A stretch of DNA of 64,000 nucleotides from Vulcanisaeta distributa JCM 11217 (GCF_001316005.1 NZ_BBBJ01000009.1:1-64000); one strand, 5' to 3'. Positions 9,292 through 21,293 are shown, numbered from the stretch's first letter. Notes: a model not told the origin generated them from the letters alone. Translations and numbers: made by a program.

Positions 9292-9801
9292 ATGGTTGAG
9301 TATGTATTCAAACCCATTGGTTATGTGGAGAGAGGTTTTCCAAGGCCGGGTGAACCCGAGAAAGATAGGTATGAAACCAGGTATGACTTTATAGGCGTTG
9401 TTCGCATTTATGATGAGTATGTCGATGGTCTACGCGGTCTTGAGGAGTACTCGCACATAATCCTAATTTACGTATTCCATGAGCAGAGGGAGGCGAGGCT
9501 CAGGGTTAGGTTAAAGGGTACGGATAAGGAGGTCGGCGTCTTCGCCACGAGGTACCCGATCAGGCCAAATCCAATTGGTTTGTCGGTGCTCGAGCTCGTG
9601 AGGCTTGAACCTCCTAGGCTGTGGTTACGAGGTCTTGATGCATGGACTGGGACTCCCATAATCGATATTAAGCCTTATGATTATTACGATGTTGTTAAGA
9701 AGCCGAGGGTTCCCAGGGAGTTTGAGGATGAGTGGGTAAGGAGCTACGTTGAGAAGGGGTATGGCGAGAAGGTTCCGTGGTTGGGCCCGTGCCCCCCCTA
9801 A
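9292..9801 (+). CDS. trmO: tRNA (adenine-N6)-methyltransferase TrmO family
   Basis: 169 residues with the complete TrmO/YaeB (UPF0066) pattern: PIGYVERGFPRPGEPEKD, GLRGLEEYSHIILIYVFHE, then FATRYPIRPNPIGLSVLEL and GTPIIDIKPYDYYD. Bacterial TrmO uses AdoMet to methylate N6 of t6A37 in tRNA-Thr; the archaeal members are presumed to act on tRNA in the same way. The gene is in one frame. A C7 tract just before the stop (9792-9798) makes the end read CPP and could be one Pro too long. TATA-like TTTATCTG precedes ATG 9292 by about 35 bases. Isolated between PaREP1 genes. Confidence 0.88.
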   Translation: MVEYVFKPIGYVERGFPRPGEPEKDRYETRYDFIGVVRIYDEYVDGLRGLEEYSHIILIYVFHEQREARLRVRLKGTDKEVGVFATRYPIRPNPIGLSVLELVRLEPPRLWLRGLDAWTGTPIIDIKPYDYYDVVKKPRVPREFEDEWVRSYVEKGYGEKVPWLGPCPP

Positions 9802-9876
9802 TGCCTTAAGGGTTAATTAATCTCGTGCACATCACTTTATCAATGGGCCATGTGTGGGTTAACGCCAAGGTTAGTA

Positions 9877-10452
9877 ATGCTGACCCTTATTGAAAGCGCG
9901 GATCATTTAATGACTAGGATTAATGATAAGGCTTTTATTGAGGAATGGCATTACCTTAGACGGAGGTTCCTGTTGCCTGAATAACTTAGTAAGCCTTGGA
10001 AGGATTTACGGGCGTATATCGAAGCCAGGAGGGCTGAGGCATCAGTCGAGGCTAGATTGGCATTGAGGTTGTTGGTTGAGGGTTATACCAGGAACGCCGC
10101 TGGCAAGGCGTTTCAAGCATTTAAATCGTTGCTTGCGGCATTGGCTGGTGAGAGGAGGGAGGAGCTTCGCGGTAGTGTTAAGAATATTGATAGGGTAATA
10201 GCCCACATGCCCACATCCATGATTCGTGAAGTGGGTAAACTACTTGGTCTTGAGAGGGAATCCTTGATAGCGCTGGCGCTTCATCAGTATCAATACAATG
10301 GCGCTGATCCTGAGGGTGTCATGAGTATATACCCATCAAGGGACGCCGCAGCGAAAGACATATGTAACTTATTGAGTAATGTGGCTAGGGTTCTTGGCGA
10401 TGAATCACTAAAGCAGGAATTAGATAGTACATGCAGGTCTTTTCAGGTGTAA
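9877..10452 (+). pseudogene. PaREP1-family gene interrupted by an in-frame stop
   Basis: The segment 10057-10452 encodes a PaREP1 core (NAAGKAFQAFKSLLAAL, then LALHQYQYNGADPEGVMSIY). The same frame extends upstream as LSKPWKDLRAYIEARRAEASVEARLALRLL, the usual start of the family, but no start codon lies between this and a TAA at 9982-9984. Across that stop the frame continues back to ATG 9877, giving a 35-residue segment that ends RRRFLLPE. Either the stop is a base error and the protein begins near 9973 or 9877, or the gene is decaying. The upstream segment may alternatively be a separate tiny gene. Confidence 0.5.
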
Positions 10453-10483
10453 TTTTAAACTTCGATGGATTGCGTAAGCCTCC

Positions 10484-10781
10484 TTAACTGACCATTGGCA
10501 CCTCCTCAGGCGCGACTTCGTCGGGCATGAACCTGTTAGTCAATACGTGACCCCCCCTCCTTAAGTGTTCGAGAGCCTCCTCAAGGTCAAAGATTGGGTG
10601 CTTACAGTCTATGCAGTATACCCAACCATACGTTGATAATACCTCTTAGTCGATTCTCGGCATCCTTCGAGAAATGACTGTGCTTAGCGCCCTCCTCCTT
10701 CAGGACTATGCGGTCTTTATAATAACCAAACCACATATGGATGGCATGGGGGGGTATGAATTCCTCCTCACCCTCGTTCAT
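10484..10781 (-). CDS. Conserved-looking hypothetical protein with CxxC pair, frame broken once
   Basis: Minus-strand ATG 10781 opens MNEGEEEFIPPHAIHMWFGY and runs KDRIVLKEEGAKHSHFSKDAENRLR; after a one-base shift near 10655 the frame continues VLSTYGWVYCIDCKHPIFDL and EEALEHLRRG, ending at TAA 10484-10486. Together about 99 residues with one CIDC pair, perhaps a metal site. Composition and codon use look like coding sequence in both halves, and the two G7/C7 tracts (10551, 10748) fit added Gly/Pro. I do not recognise the family. The gap from here to 11060 is AT-rich and holds the promoter region of the next operon. Confidence 0.55.
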
Positions 10782-11060
10782 TAACCTTATATAGATTAAG
10801 GATGTGTTTAAGTTTTTATTAAGAAGTTTTTCAATAATTTATTAATAATTTCATAAATTATTTCGAATCATTACCCGATTTAAGAGAATATTGTTCATTA
10901 TATGATGGATTTTTATGCTAATAATTCTTAAATTATCTATGTCAATTTAAAATAATTAATAATTAACAACTGTATTCTAACTGGTAACTGAAGGACACTT
11001 TTTATATTGGGTATTGATGGTTTCCCTGATAGGTATGATGTACGTGGTGGGTGATGTAGT

Positions 11061-13913
<2,853 letters not shown>

Positions 13914-13956
13914 GGAGTCGTTTCGGCTTCCGATTCTTTAAAATGGTGTCCGCAAT

Positions 13957-13967
13957 CTTTATATTTA
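13957..13967 (+). promoter_or_regulatory. TATA box of the KaiC/RadA-like gene
   Basis: CTTTATATTTA centred about 27 bases before ATG 13989, the spacing expected for an archaeal TATA box feeding a leaderless mRNA. Confidence 0.55.
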
Positions 13968-13988
13968 ACCAACTGTGTTATTGACGCA

Positions 13989-14757
13989 ATGTCATTATAT
14001 TACGATTTAGTACCGACAGGGATTCCAGGGCTTGATGAGGCACTGGGTGGCGGGTTGATTAGGGGGGGTAGGACATACCTAATTAGTGGTGAGACTGGCA
14101 CGGGTAAGACCTTGCTATCGCTGTCCTTCCTGATAAATGGTATTTATAAGTACGGTGAGCCCGGCATCTATGTATCCGTTGATGAGACCTATGACCAACT
14201 AATGAATGGCGTTAGGAGGTTTGGTTGGGACCTTGAGGCGCTTAGGGAGCAGGGTTACCTGGAGGTACTTATACCCGAGATGGACATTATCGAGAAGATT
14301 AGGGAGAAGGACCCAATAACCATAGCCAGATCCCTGGTATACACAATAGCCGATTACGCCAAGTCCCTGGAGGCCCAGAGACTGGTCATTGACCCAATAG
14401 CGCCTCTAGTCACGCTGGAGAAGGATGTGCAGGTTCTTAGGGAGTACATTAGGGCATTGGTCATGGGTATTGAGAGGGAGGTTGGTGTGACGACGATAAT
14501 AACCACGGAAATACCGACGGGGGGCCAGGGTAATCTCGAGATATGGAGTTGAGGAGTTCCTGGCAGCCGGCGTATTCGTAATGGGGCTAGCCCAAACAAC
14601 CGAGGGCGACTTCAAGAGGTACCTATTCATTAGGAAGATGAGGTGGCAAGCAGTACAACCAACAATACTTGAGGTCGAGATACAACCAAAGGTTGGCGTG
14701 GTCGTTAAAGGACCACTTAAGGATGTCCACATACCATTCTACGCATTAATGATTTGA
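13989..14757 (+). CDS. KaiC/RadA-like RecA-superfamily ATPase, frame broken once
   Basis: About 256 residues, a single RecA-type domain. TGIPGLDEALGGGLIRGG leads to Walker A GETGTGKT at about residues 35-42; RLVIDPIAPLV is Walker B. Such stand-alone archaeal proteins (GvpD/KaiC/RadA-like) are signalling or DNA-related ATPases without a settled role. At a G6 tract (14519-14524) the frame slips; with five G it continues IPTGARVISRYGVEEFLAAG and ends ILEVEIQPKVGVVVKG...FYALMI at TGA 14755-14757. SRYGVEEFL and the following hydrophobic strand are family-typical, which supports the repair. The gene has its own TATA box. Confidence 0.85.
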
Positions 14758-14830
14758 TTTAATTCACCTTTTATGAATGATAAAAGTGCATGAATATGAA
14801 TTCTTATAGAAGACACTAATAATTCGATTA

Positions 14831-14852
14831 TGCAACATGTGCGTATATATAC
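14831..14852 (+). promoter_or_regulatory. Palindromic operator half plus TATA box of the sugar dehydrogenase operon
   Basis: TGCAACATGT at 14831-14840 is followed directly by GTATATATAC (14843-14852), a TATA box about 33 bases before ATG 14883. The same decamer occurs in front of two other promoters of the cluster (18964 and 20457). The ideal palindrome would be TGCAACATGTTGCA; this copy keeps the left arm and centre. Position just upstream of TATA is that of an archaeal activator site. Confidence 0.6.
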
Positions 14853-14882
14853 TTATTTACCTAACACGTATTTTTAACTACA

Positions 14883-15898
14883 ATGAAGGCATTGGTTTGG
14901 ACTGCAATTAAAAGAATGGAGATTAAGGATGTTGAAAAACCTAAGCCAGGTCCTGGTTGGGTTCTGCTTAAGGTAAGGTATACTGGTATATGCGGTTCTG
15001 ACGTGTCCGGTTTCTTAGGATTGAACGAATTGCGTAAACCACCATTAATAATGGGACATGAATTTACGGGCGTTGTTGAGGACGTGGGCCCTGGCGTTCC
15101 TAAGGATGTGGTTGGTAAGTTATTTGCCGTGAATCCAATTGTTGGCTGTGGTCATTGTAGGTATTGTAAGATGGGTCTTAAGAATCTATGTGTTGAGAGG
15201 AAGATAATAGGCATTGATTATCCAGGCGCATATGCTGAATACGTATTAGCGCCATATGACAATTTATACCCAGTAACTGATCCCATTAGGGGTGCATTAG
15301 CTGAGCCATTAGCAACATCATTAAGGCTGTCAGATTATCGGGCGCTGCTCTTGGTGATTCAGTCCTGGTTCTTGGGGCTGGGCCTGTTGGTGCATTCGCA
15401 ATAAAGCTTCTATCAGCTGGCGGTATTAGGGACTTAACGGTTGTTGAAATTAATAAAAACAGGCTTGAGTGGGCTCGTAGGTTTGGAGCCACAAGGCTTG
15501 TTGAGAAGAGTGGTGATGAGGCATTAAAGGAAATTAGGGAGTTATACCCTGAGGGTGTTGATGTAGTCATTGATGCTGTTGGTTCCGAAATTACAAGACG
15601 ATTAGCAATAAATGCAGTACGTAGGGGGGGTGGTAGGATTATCTTCGTTGGTTTACATGATAATGAAGTTAAGATACCAGGTAATGTAATAGTTAGGAAT
15701 GAAATTGAAATAAAGGGTTCCTTCTCATACACAGATGAGGACTTCAGGAGGGCAGTTAATTTATTAGAGCAGGGACTTCTTGATCCACGCGAGGGTTGGA
15801 TTGATATTAGGCCTCTTGAACGTGGCCAAGAGTCCTTTGAGGAGTTAACAGGAACATACACGAAATACGTCAAGATAATGCTTACACCAGGTGAGTAA
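14883..15898 (+). CDS. Zinc-dependent sugar or sugar-acid dehydrogenase (MDR family), frame broken once
   Basis: About 338 residues. GroES-like domain with YTGICGSDVSG and IMGHEFTGVVEDVGPGV (catalytic zinc), then NPIVGCGHCRYCKMGLKNLC, a four-Cys structural zinc lobe, and after repair LVLGAGPVGAFAIKLL, the nucleotide-binding Rossmann motif. One A is missing near 15324; adding it gives ATSLKAVRLSGAALGDSV. The family includes glucose, threonine and polyol dehydrogenases; its place directly before an L-rhamnonate dehydratase suggests oxidation of L-rhamnose or of the 2-keto-3-deoxy acid. ATG 14883, stop two bases before the next ATG. Under the shared palindrome. Confidence 0.85.
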
Positions 15899-15900
15899 GT

Positions 15901-17091
15901 ATGGGTAATGGTGAGGTTGAAACTTTTAGAATTAAGGATGTTAGAGCTTATGTCGTTAAAGGCGGTGGTGCTGATTACCATGATCAATCAACTAACCACT
16001 GGATACTTGGTTACATAGCAACGCCAATATCAATATATCCAGAGTATAGAGCTAGTAGAGCATCATGGGGGGGTTTAAATGTACTTGGTTCACTCGTTGT
16101 TGAAGTTGAGGACTCAAGAGGTGAGGTAGGTTTTGGCGTGAGTACTGGCGGCTATCCAGCGGCTTGGATAGTAGAGAATCACCTGAAGAGGTTTGTTGTT
16201 GGTAAGTATGTTGGTGAAATAGAAAAGACTTGGGATCAGATGTTTAAGGCAACGATATTCTATGGGAGAAGAGGGCTCGTTATGAATGCCATATCCGCAG
16301 TTGATCTCGCGCTATGGGATTTGGCAGGTAAGGTTAGGGGATTACCTGTTTATGATCTACTTGGTGGCCCTGTTAGAGATGAAATAGTGTTTTATGCCAC
16401 AGGTCCTCGACCCGATATTGCAAAGAAGAAGGGTTTCATAGGTGGTAAGTTACCACTTAAGCATGGACCTGCTGATGGTATAGAGGGATTGAAGGAAAAC
16501 GTGAAGATATTCAAGGAGTGGAGAGAGCAACTTGGCGATGATTTCTTACTTATGTATGATTGTTGGATGAGTCTTGATTTACCATACGCAATGAGACTCG
16601 TAAATGAACTAAAGCCATATGGTCTTTATTGGATTGAGGAGCCATTCATACCAGATGATTATTGGTCATATGGTGCTCTTGCTCAGATATTACCACCAAC
16701 ATTATTAGCCAGTGGTGAGCATGAATCAACACTTCACGGCTTTAGAATGCTTCTTGAGGTTGGTAGGGTTAATGTCATTCAACCGGACATAACCTGGGTT
16801 GGTGGTATAACACCGATGATAAAGATATCAGCGCTTGCTGAAGCGTATGGTGCATACGTAATACCACACGGTTCAAGTGTATATGGTTATCACTTTATAA
16901 TAACCAGGGTTAATAGCCCATTTGCTGAATACCTCGTCGTATCTCCAGACGCCACAGAGATAATTCCTCAATTTAGTCCGCTATTGCTTAACGAACCGGT
17001 TCCAGAGAATGGAAGAATTAAACTTAGTAGAAGACCTGGCTTTGGGGGGGTTGAGCTTAATAGAAGGATTGAATTAGTGAGGGTTAAGTGA
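15901..17091 (+). CDS. rhmD: L-rhamnonate dehydratase-type enolase-superfamily enzyme
   Basis: 396 residues in one frame. It carries the RhmD-type signature: GGGADYHDQSTNHWI near the N-terminus, an IATPISIYPEYRASRASWG block, then GFGVSTGGYPAAWIVENHL. MYDCWMSLD, WIEEPFIPDDY and ASGEHE supply the three Mg ligands of the barrel, and PHGSSVYGYHF has the catalytic His region. It dehydrates an aldonate, most likely L-rhamnonate, to the 2-keto-3-deoxy acid. G7 tracts at 16067 and 17044 add one Gly each (SWGGLNVLG, GFGGVELNR). It follows the dehydrogenase by two bases and clearly shares its operon. Related acids such as L-fuconate or D-gluconate are possible substrates. Confidence 0.85.
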   Translation: MGNGEVETFRIKDVRAYVVKGGGADYHDQSTNHWILGYIATPISIYPEYRASRASWGGLNVLGSLVVEVEDSRGEVGFGVSTGGYPAAWIVENHLKRFVVGKYVGEIEKTWDQMFKATIFYGRRGLVMNAISAVDLALWDLAGKVRGLPVYDLLGGPVRDEIVFYATGPRPDIAKKKGFIGGKLPLKHGPADGIEGLKENVKIFKEWREQLGDDFLLMYDCWMSLDLPYAMRLVNELKPYGLYWIEEPFIPDDYWSYGALAQILPPTLLASGEHESTLHGFRMLLEVGRVNVIQPDITWVGGITPMIKISALAEAYGAYVIPHGSSVYGYHFIITRVNSPFAEYLVVSPDATEIIPQFSPLLLNEPVPENGRIKLSRRPGFGGVELNRRIELVRVK

Positions 17092-17100
17092 TTTTAAATA

Positions 17101-17879
17101 TTAAATGATCCATTGTTTGTATCTATTTATGTTTTCTGGATCGTAGGCTGGTATTATGTATTTACTAATTCTCCTTAAGTATTCATAGGCGTCAAGGCAT
17201 TCATAAATGTCTTCAGCGATTCCAATGGGTATATTCTCGGTTATGTTTCTCATGGTGAACGCGGCATCCGTGTAGCTGACAATGCCATCCTTAGTCTCGA
17301 GTATTATAGCCATGGAGCTCCTATGGTGACACCCAGTCCACTTTACTCTAACGCCAGGGACTACGGCATCCTCATCGTTTAAGAGGACGATCCTATTCCA
17401 AGCCTCCTCGAACAAATACTCCCTAACATACCTGGGCAGGTAAATGTCCCTATTGAGGAATGGTGATGGTCTTGGGTTAACCACATCCTCGAACCAACCC
17501 TCCTCGAGAAATAAATCCTCGCCTTTTTAAATAGGTCTATATTGCCCACGGTGTAATCCTGCACAGGCGTTATTACCACATGCGCAATATCATCTGGCTT
17601 TAAATTCAACCTCTTAAGAACATTCTCAATCCTCTCATCATCACCAACTGTAAAGCGACATCTATCACTACCAGCCCACTCCCTAAGGAACTTATTTCTA
17701 AGCGTTAAATCCCTAACAAGGCCCGTACCAACTAATACGTACCCATCATCCGTGTCAATAATCAATGAATAGAAGGAAAGCCTAACCCACTTATCAAACC
17801 ACTGCATCCAATAAACCTCAGGTCCAGGAACTTCACCATGTTCTCCAACCTTGGCAAGCCAAAATCGTTTGACACCCAT
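17101..17879 (-). CDS. Metallo-beta-lactamase-fold protein with degenerate metal site, frame broken once
   Basis: About 259 residues of the lactonase-like MBL fold (SLIIDTDDGYVLVGTGL, then TGCHHRSSMAIILETKDG and SYTDAAFTMRNIT). Where active members have THxHxDH, this protein reads TPVQDYT, so the four main ligands are absent; a later His and Asp remain. One G is missing near 17530: restored, KKARDLFLEEGWFEDVVNPR links both parts. Being the second gene after a zinc dehydrogenase in a sugar-acid cluster, it would be expected to open an aldonolactone, yet the metal site looks lost. ATG 17879 is preferred over GTG 17888. It ends nine bases from the convergent dehydratase. Confidence 0.75.
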
Positions 17880-17889
17880 GCTGACCACC

Positions 17890-18924
17890 CTATGGCGTTA
17901 TCACAAATCTGCCTAATATTTTACCCTCCGCTAATCTATTTAAAGCATTATTAACAGCGTCTTCCTCAAGAGGTACCTTCTCTATGTAAGACTTTATTCC
18001 ATGTTCCTTCACGAATTTAACCATTTCCTCCATCTCACTTATAGAGCCATAATTACTACCAATAACTACGTACTGCCAAACCGTAGTTTCAAACACGGGT
18101 ATTGGATAAGACTTACCCTCCATGCCAACGAGTATTACGGCACCGCCTGGTTCTAATAAAGGTATCATTTTTGCAGAATCCTCATTACCCACGAAATCGA
18201 GCATTACAGCTGCGCCATCTGGATTTAAATCTTTAATTACTTTATTAACATCACTGGGATGTACGGCATAATGAGCCCCTAACTCCATAGCCCACTTAAG
18301 CTTACTATCACTCCTAGAGACAGCTACTATTTTTACATAGGGTACTAAGTGCTTGAGAAACTGAATTGCATATGAAGCCAGACCACCAACACCATAAACA
18401 ATAACTACTGAATCCGGTTTTAAGTAAGGCAGCGCCTTTTTCACTGCTGAGTATGAAGTTAAACCTGCATCAGCTAAAGGTGCAGCCTCTATGGGGGGGT
18501 CAATATCTATCTTAACTAAGTACCTGTAATTAGGTACATATAAATACTCAGCGTACCCACCATAATAATATGATTGACCTGGAATAGCATGGCCTTTGCA
18601 CATCATGCACTTATCAATGCGGCAATACTTACAATTTAAATCAGCCCATATTGCGTAAACAAGGACCTTATCACCAGGATTTAGCCCTTTAACTCTCTTT
18701 CCGACAGCCTCAATAATGCCTGCATTTTCATGACCAAGAACGAAAGGTGTTCCAAACCCTTCTCTAGGTTCCTCACCTTTCCATAACCTTATGTCTGTTT
18801 TGCACATACCGGCACCTATGATTTTAATAAGTACTGATTCATCATCACCTGGTTCCGGAATATCTACATAACCTATCTTTAATGGTTTACCGAATTCCTG
18901 AAGTATTGCCGCCTTTACTTTCAC
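17890..18924 (-). CDS. Zinc-dependent alcohol/sugar dehydrogenase (MDR family)
   Basis: 344 residues in one frame. GAGMCKTDIRLWKG holds the first zinc Cys, LGHENAGIIEAVG the His-Glu pair, CKYCRIDKCMMC the structural zinc Cys cluster, and IVYGVGGLASYAIQFLK the NAD(P)-binding loop. It resembles the archaeal alcohol dehydrogenases; in this cluster a role on lactaldehyde or on a deoxy-keto sugar acid is plausible but inferred. A G7 tract on the plus strand (18493-18499) makes IDPPIEAAPLADAG one Pro longer than the usual DPxEAAPL. Its promoter has TATA (about 18950-18957) with the cluster palindrome directly upstream. The MBL-fold gene follows without a gap. Confidence 0.88.
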   Translation of the reverse strand: MKVKAAILQEFGKPLKIGYVDIPEPGDDESVLIKIIGAGMCKTDIRLWKGEEPREGFGTPFVLGHENAGIIEAVGKRVKGLNPGDKVLVYAIWADLNCKYCRIDKCMMCKGHAIPGQSYYYGGYAEYLYVPNYRYLVKIDIDPPIEAAPLADAGLTSYSAVKKALPYLKPDSVVIVYGVGGLASYAIQFLKHLVPYVKIVAVSRSDSKLKWAMELGAHYAVHPSDVNKVIKDLNPDGAAVMLDFVGNEDSAKMIPLLEPGGAVILVGMEGKSYPIPVFETTVWQYVVIGSNYGSISEMEEMVKFVKEHGIKSYIEKVPLEEDAVNNALNRLAEGKILGRFVITP

Positions 18925-18949
18925 ATTTTAATTTAAGATATAAAGTACC

Positions 18950-18974
18950 TTATAAATCATGACTGCAACATGTT
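18950..18974 (-). promoter_or_regulatory. TATA box and palindromic operator of the zinc dehydrogenase operon
   Basis: Read on the minus strand, AACATGTTGCA (18974-18964) lies a few bases upstream of TTTATAAGG (18957-18949), which is about 29 bases before ATG 18924. The palindrome is the same as at 14831 and 20457, with the same distance to TATA, so it is probably the binding site of the cluster's regulator. Confidence 0.6.
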
Positions 18975-19043
18975 AGATATAAATAATTGAAACTTGAGTC
19001 TATTGATTTTAAGAATATTTTTTAAATTACTTTATCAATCTAT

Positions 19044-20416
19044 TTATGGAATTTTGCCTCCATAGAAATCTCTCAGAACTTCTTCTAATGATTTGCCCTG
19101 TGACTTAGGTCCATACAAATAGCCTATTATTATATTTAGTATAAAGAATGTCGTAGCAACAGCAGCGATGGCTTTATATCCAATTATAGCTATTAAAGTC
19201 GGTACTATTAAGCTCCATACACCTAGGGCAAACCTCATCCAAGACCATGCAAAGCCCTGAGCACTATTCCTCACCTCAGTTGGGAATAACTCAGTTGACC
19301 AAACCCTTGTCTGCGGCCAAAGCCACATACCATGTCCAAATCCGAATCCTATTACGTTAAGTAATGCGACCCATAATATACTGAATGGTAGGAATATGGG
19401 TACTGCAAATGATATGGCGCAGATCGCAGCAGCTACTGCGTACATTACATTCCTATTTAGCTTATCAGATAATTGCATATAAACAGCTACTACACCTATT
19501 ATTGCGGTTATAAACCACAGTATATCACCTACATAAGCCATCGTGGTCGTTGTGAATCCAATATCCTTAAAGAAGTAAGGTAGGAAGAACCCGAATGTTC
19601 CCGCTGGTACACCCCAGAATATATAAATTGGTATTATGAACGCTAATCCCTTCTTATACTTAAAGATGTCGCTCCACTTATACTTATATTGAGATTGTTG
19701 AGGCTGCGCGCCCTGAGGAGTATTTGCTTGCGTAGTTGTTTGTTCACCAAGCTGTTTTAAAGCTTCTTGAACTATGTTTGTCTTGCCAGCTACTAACCCC
19801 CCCACCTAGGTGATTCAATTAGGCCTCTTCTGAGGATCCAGGTTATTATTGCAACGGCAGCCAATACACTGAACACAACCCTAAAGGTTAATGCTCCATA
19901 GGGCTCAAAGGCTATACCTAATAGGAGCATGACTATAGGTCCTATATACCAAAAGACGTTGGTAAATGCCATTAAAAATCCTCTTTTATACTTTGGTGCG
20001 TATTCTGCTATTAACGACCAGGATGTAGGCACATCAAGACCAACAGCGATACCTACAATTATATACCCTATTAAAAGCATTATATAATTAACAGCTGCAG
20101 CCATTATTAATGCACCTACGAAGTACGCAAGTAGGTCATACATATAGATTGTTTTTCTACCATATCTATCACCAAGAGGCCCTGCTATTATTGCTCCAAC
20201 AAATGCCGCAAATGCGTTAGGGCTAAACGCAGCAATGATTCCTAATAAAAGTGACGTTAAATGAAATGTTGAGATCCAATATATCGTGGATACCGCACCA
20301 GCGACTATCGAACCTGCATCTAAGAAATCACCCATTGCAGCCAAAACAGTCCATCTATAGTGGGCTAAAGTTAACCTTGCCTCATCAAACCTCCTTATTA
20401 CATCCCACGAACTCAT
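19044..20416 (-). CDS. MFS sugar-porter-type transporter, frame broken once
   Basis: About 457 residues with twelve hydrophobic helices. GPLGDRYGRKTIY is the MFS loop motif between helices 2 and 3; the RRGLIESPRW segment ends the first half, as in sugar and organic-acid porters. The frame slips at a C7 tract (19797-19803 on the plus strand): with two or five bases in place of seven the chain continues RW...LVAGKTNIVQEALKQ. The cytoplasmic loop carries a Gln/Thr-rich stretch (about residues 215-240). Its promoter contains the cluster palindrome, so it is the likely uptake system for the sugar or sugar acid. Confidence 0.85.
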
Positions 20417-20440
20417 ACAATATTAATAAGAATACACTAT

Positions 20441-20470
20441 GAATATAAAGCATCTATGCAACATGTTGTA
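20441..20470. promoter_or_regulatory. Divergent promoter region with the best copy of the palindromic operator
   Basis: TGCAACATGTTGTA at 20457-20470 contains the perfect ten-base palindrome CAACATGTTG. On the minus side it lies just upstream of CTTTATATTC (20450-20441), the TATA box of the transporter. On the plus side it is about 80 bases before the regulator gene, so autoregulation is also possible. Confidence 0.62.
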
Positions 20471-20548
20471 TGATGATTATAAAAAACTATGTTAGTTATG
20501 TAAAATGGAAGAAAAACTTAATAATAGGAATTACGCATTATCAATGCC

Positions 20549-21247
20549 GTGAGAAATATCAATTATTATAATTTAATATTGTTAGATTTAAGCTATGTCC
20601 ATGAAGTTGATTGGACAGCAAATCTTACAGATTTTGATTGGGTCTATAGGGTTACACAGGCTGGTTTTGATTATTCTAGGGGCGAGGTCGTCGAGGTTGC
20701 TACATTGAGGATTAACCGTAAGGATGACTTAAGGCAAGTCTTTAATTCATTGCGTAAACATGATATTGATATAGTATATTTTATGGGTATAAACCCGGGT
20801 TATCCTAAGTATGTTAAGGTTATTGTTAAAGGTAATATAGATTTATCCACTCGTTTTCTGGCTCAGGAGCTTGGGCTTCTTGAGGTTTATGCGTACTATA
20901 CTAATGGTGTTGAGCATTGGGGGGGTTTCTTAGCTTTTAATCGTGAATCCATTGATCAATTCCTTAAAGAAGTTATTAATTATGGCAAAGTCATTAATGA
21001 GAGTCTTAAGGCTTTAAAAATTGAGGATTTAATTGCAGCAAATACATCAAAACTTGATGTATTTTTAAACTCGAGTGAGTACAGAGTGCTTAAGTATGCC
21101 TTTGAACGCGGCTTTTTCAACATACCACGATCAATAAGTATGGATGAGCTATCTAAAGAGCTTGGCCTTTCGAAGTCCACGATAGATCGTTATATACGAT
21201 CATCATTAAGTAAGATACTTAAGGCTATAATATGGAGAGAAAATTGA
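20549..21247 (+). CDS. Bat-type HTH_10 transcription regulator
   Basis: 232 residues. The C-terminal about 55 residues (LNSSEYRVLKYAFERGFFNI, SMDELSKELGLSKSTIDRYI) are the HTH_10 domain known from bacterio-opsin activator Bat and other archaeal regulators, where an N-terminal sensory part controls activity. The N-terminal 170 residues are not a domain I can name and may bind a sugar acid. Divergent from the MFS gene and sharing its operator region, it is the obvious candidate to bind the TGCAACATGTTGCA palindrome. GTG 20549 start; one G7 tract (20919-20925) in the middle adds a Gly. Confidence 0.82.
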   Translation: MRNINYYNLILLDLSYVHEVDWTANLTDFDWVYRVTQAGFDYSRGEVVEVATLRINRKDDLRQVFNSLRKHDIDIVYFMGINPGYPKYVKVIVKGNIDLSTRFLAQELGLLEVYAYYTNGVEHWGGFLAFNRESIDQFLKEVINYGKVINESLKALKIEDLIAANTSKLDVFLNSSEYRVLKYAFERGFFNIPRSISMDELSKELGLSKSTIDRYIRSSLSKILKAIIWREN

Positions 21248-21293
21248 CTATACTTTATCTACTACATCACCATAACCATATATTAAATTTAAA

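Noticed and set aside
7201-10452. PaREP1 repeats as a transposon or IS cluster
   Set aside because: No transposase, terminal inverted repeats or target duplications were seen; the copies are diverged proteins, not DNA repeats.
14519-14757. Gene decay of the KaiC-like, AOR, acyl-CoA dehydrogenase and phosphorylase genes
   Set aside because: Restoring one or two bases at a run gives full-length proteins with intact motifs and no other damage.
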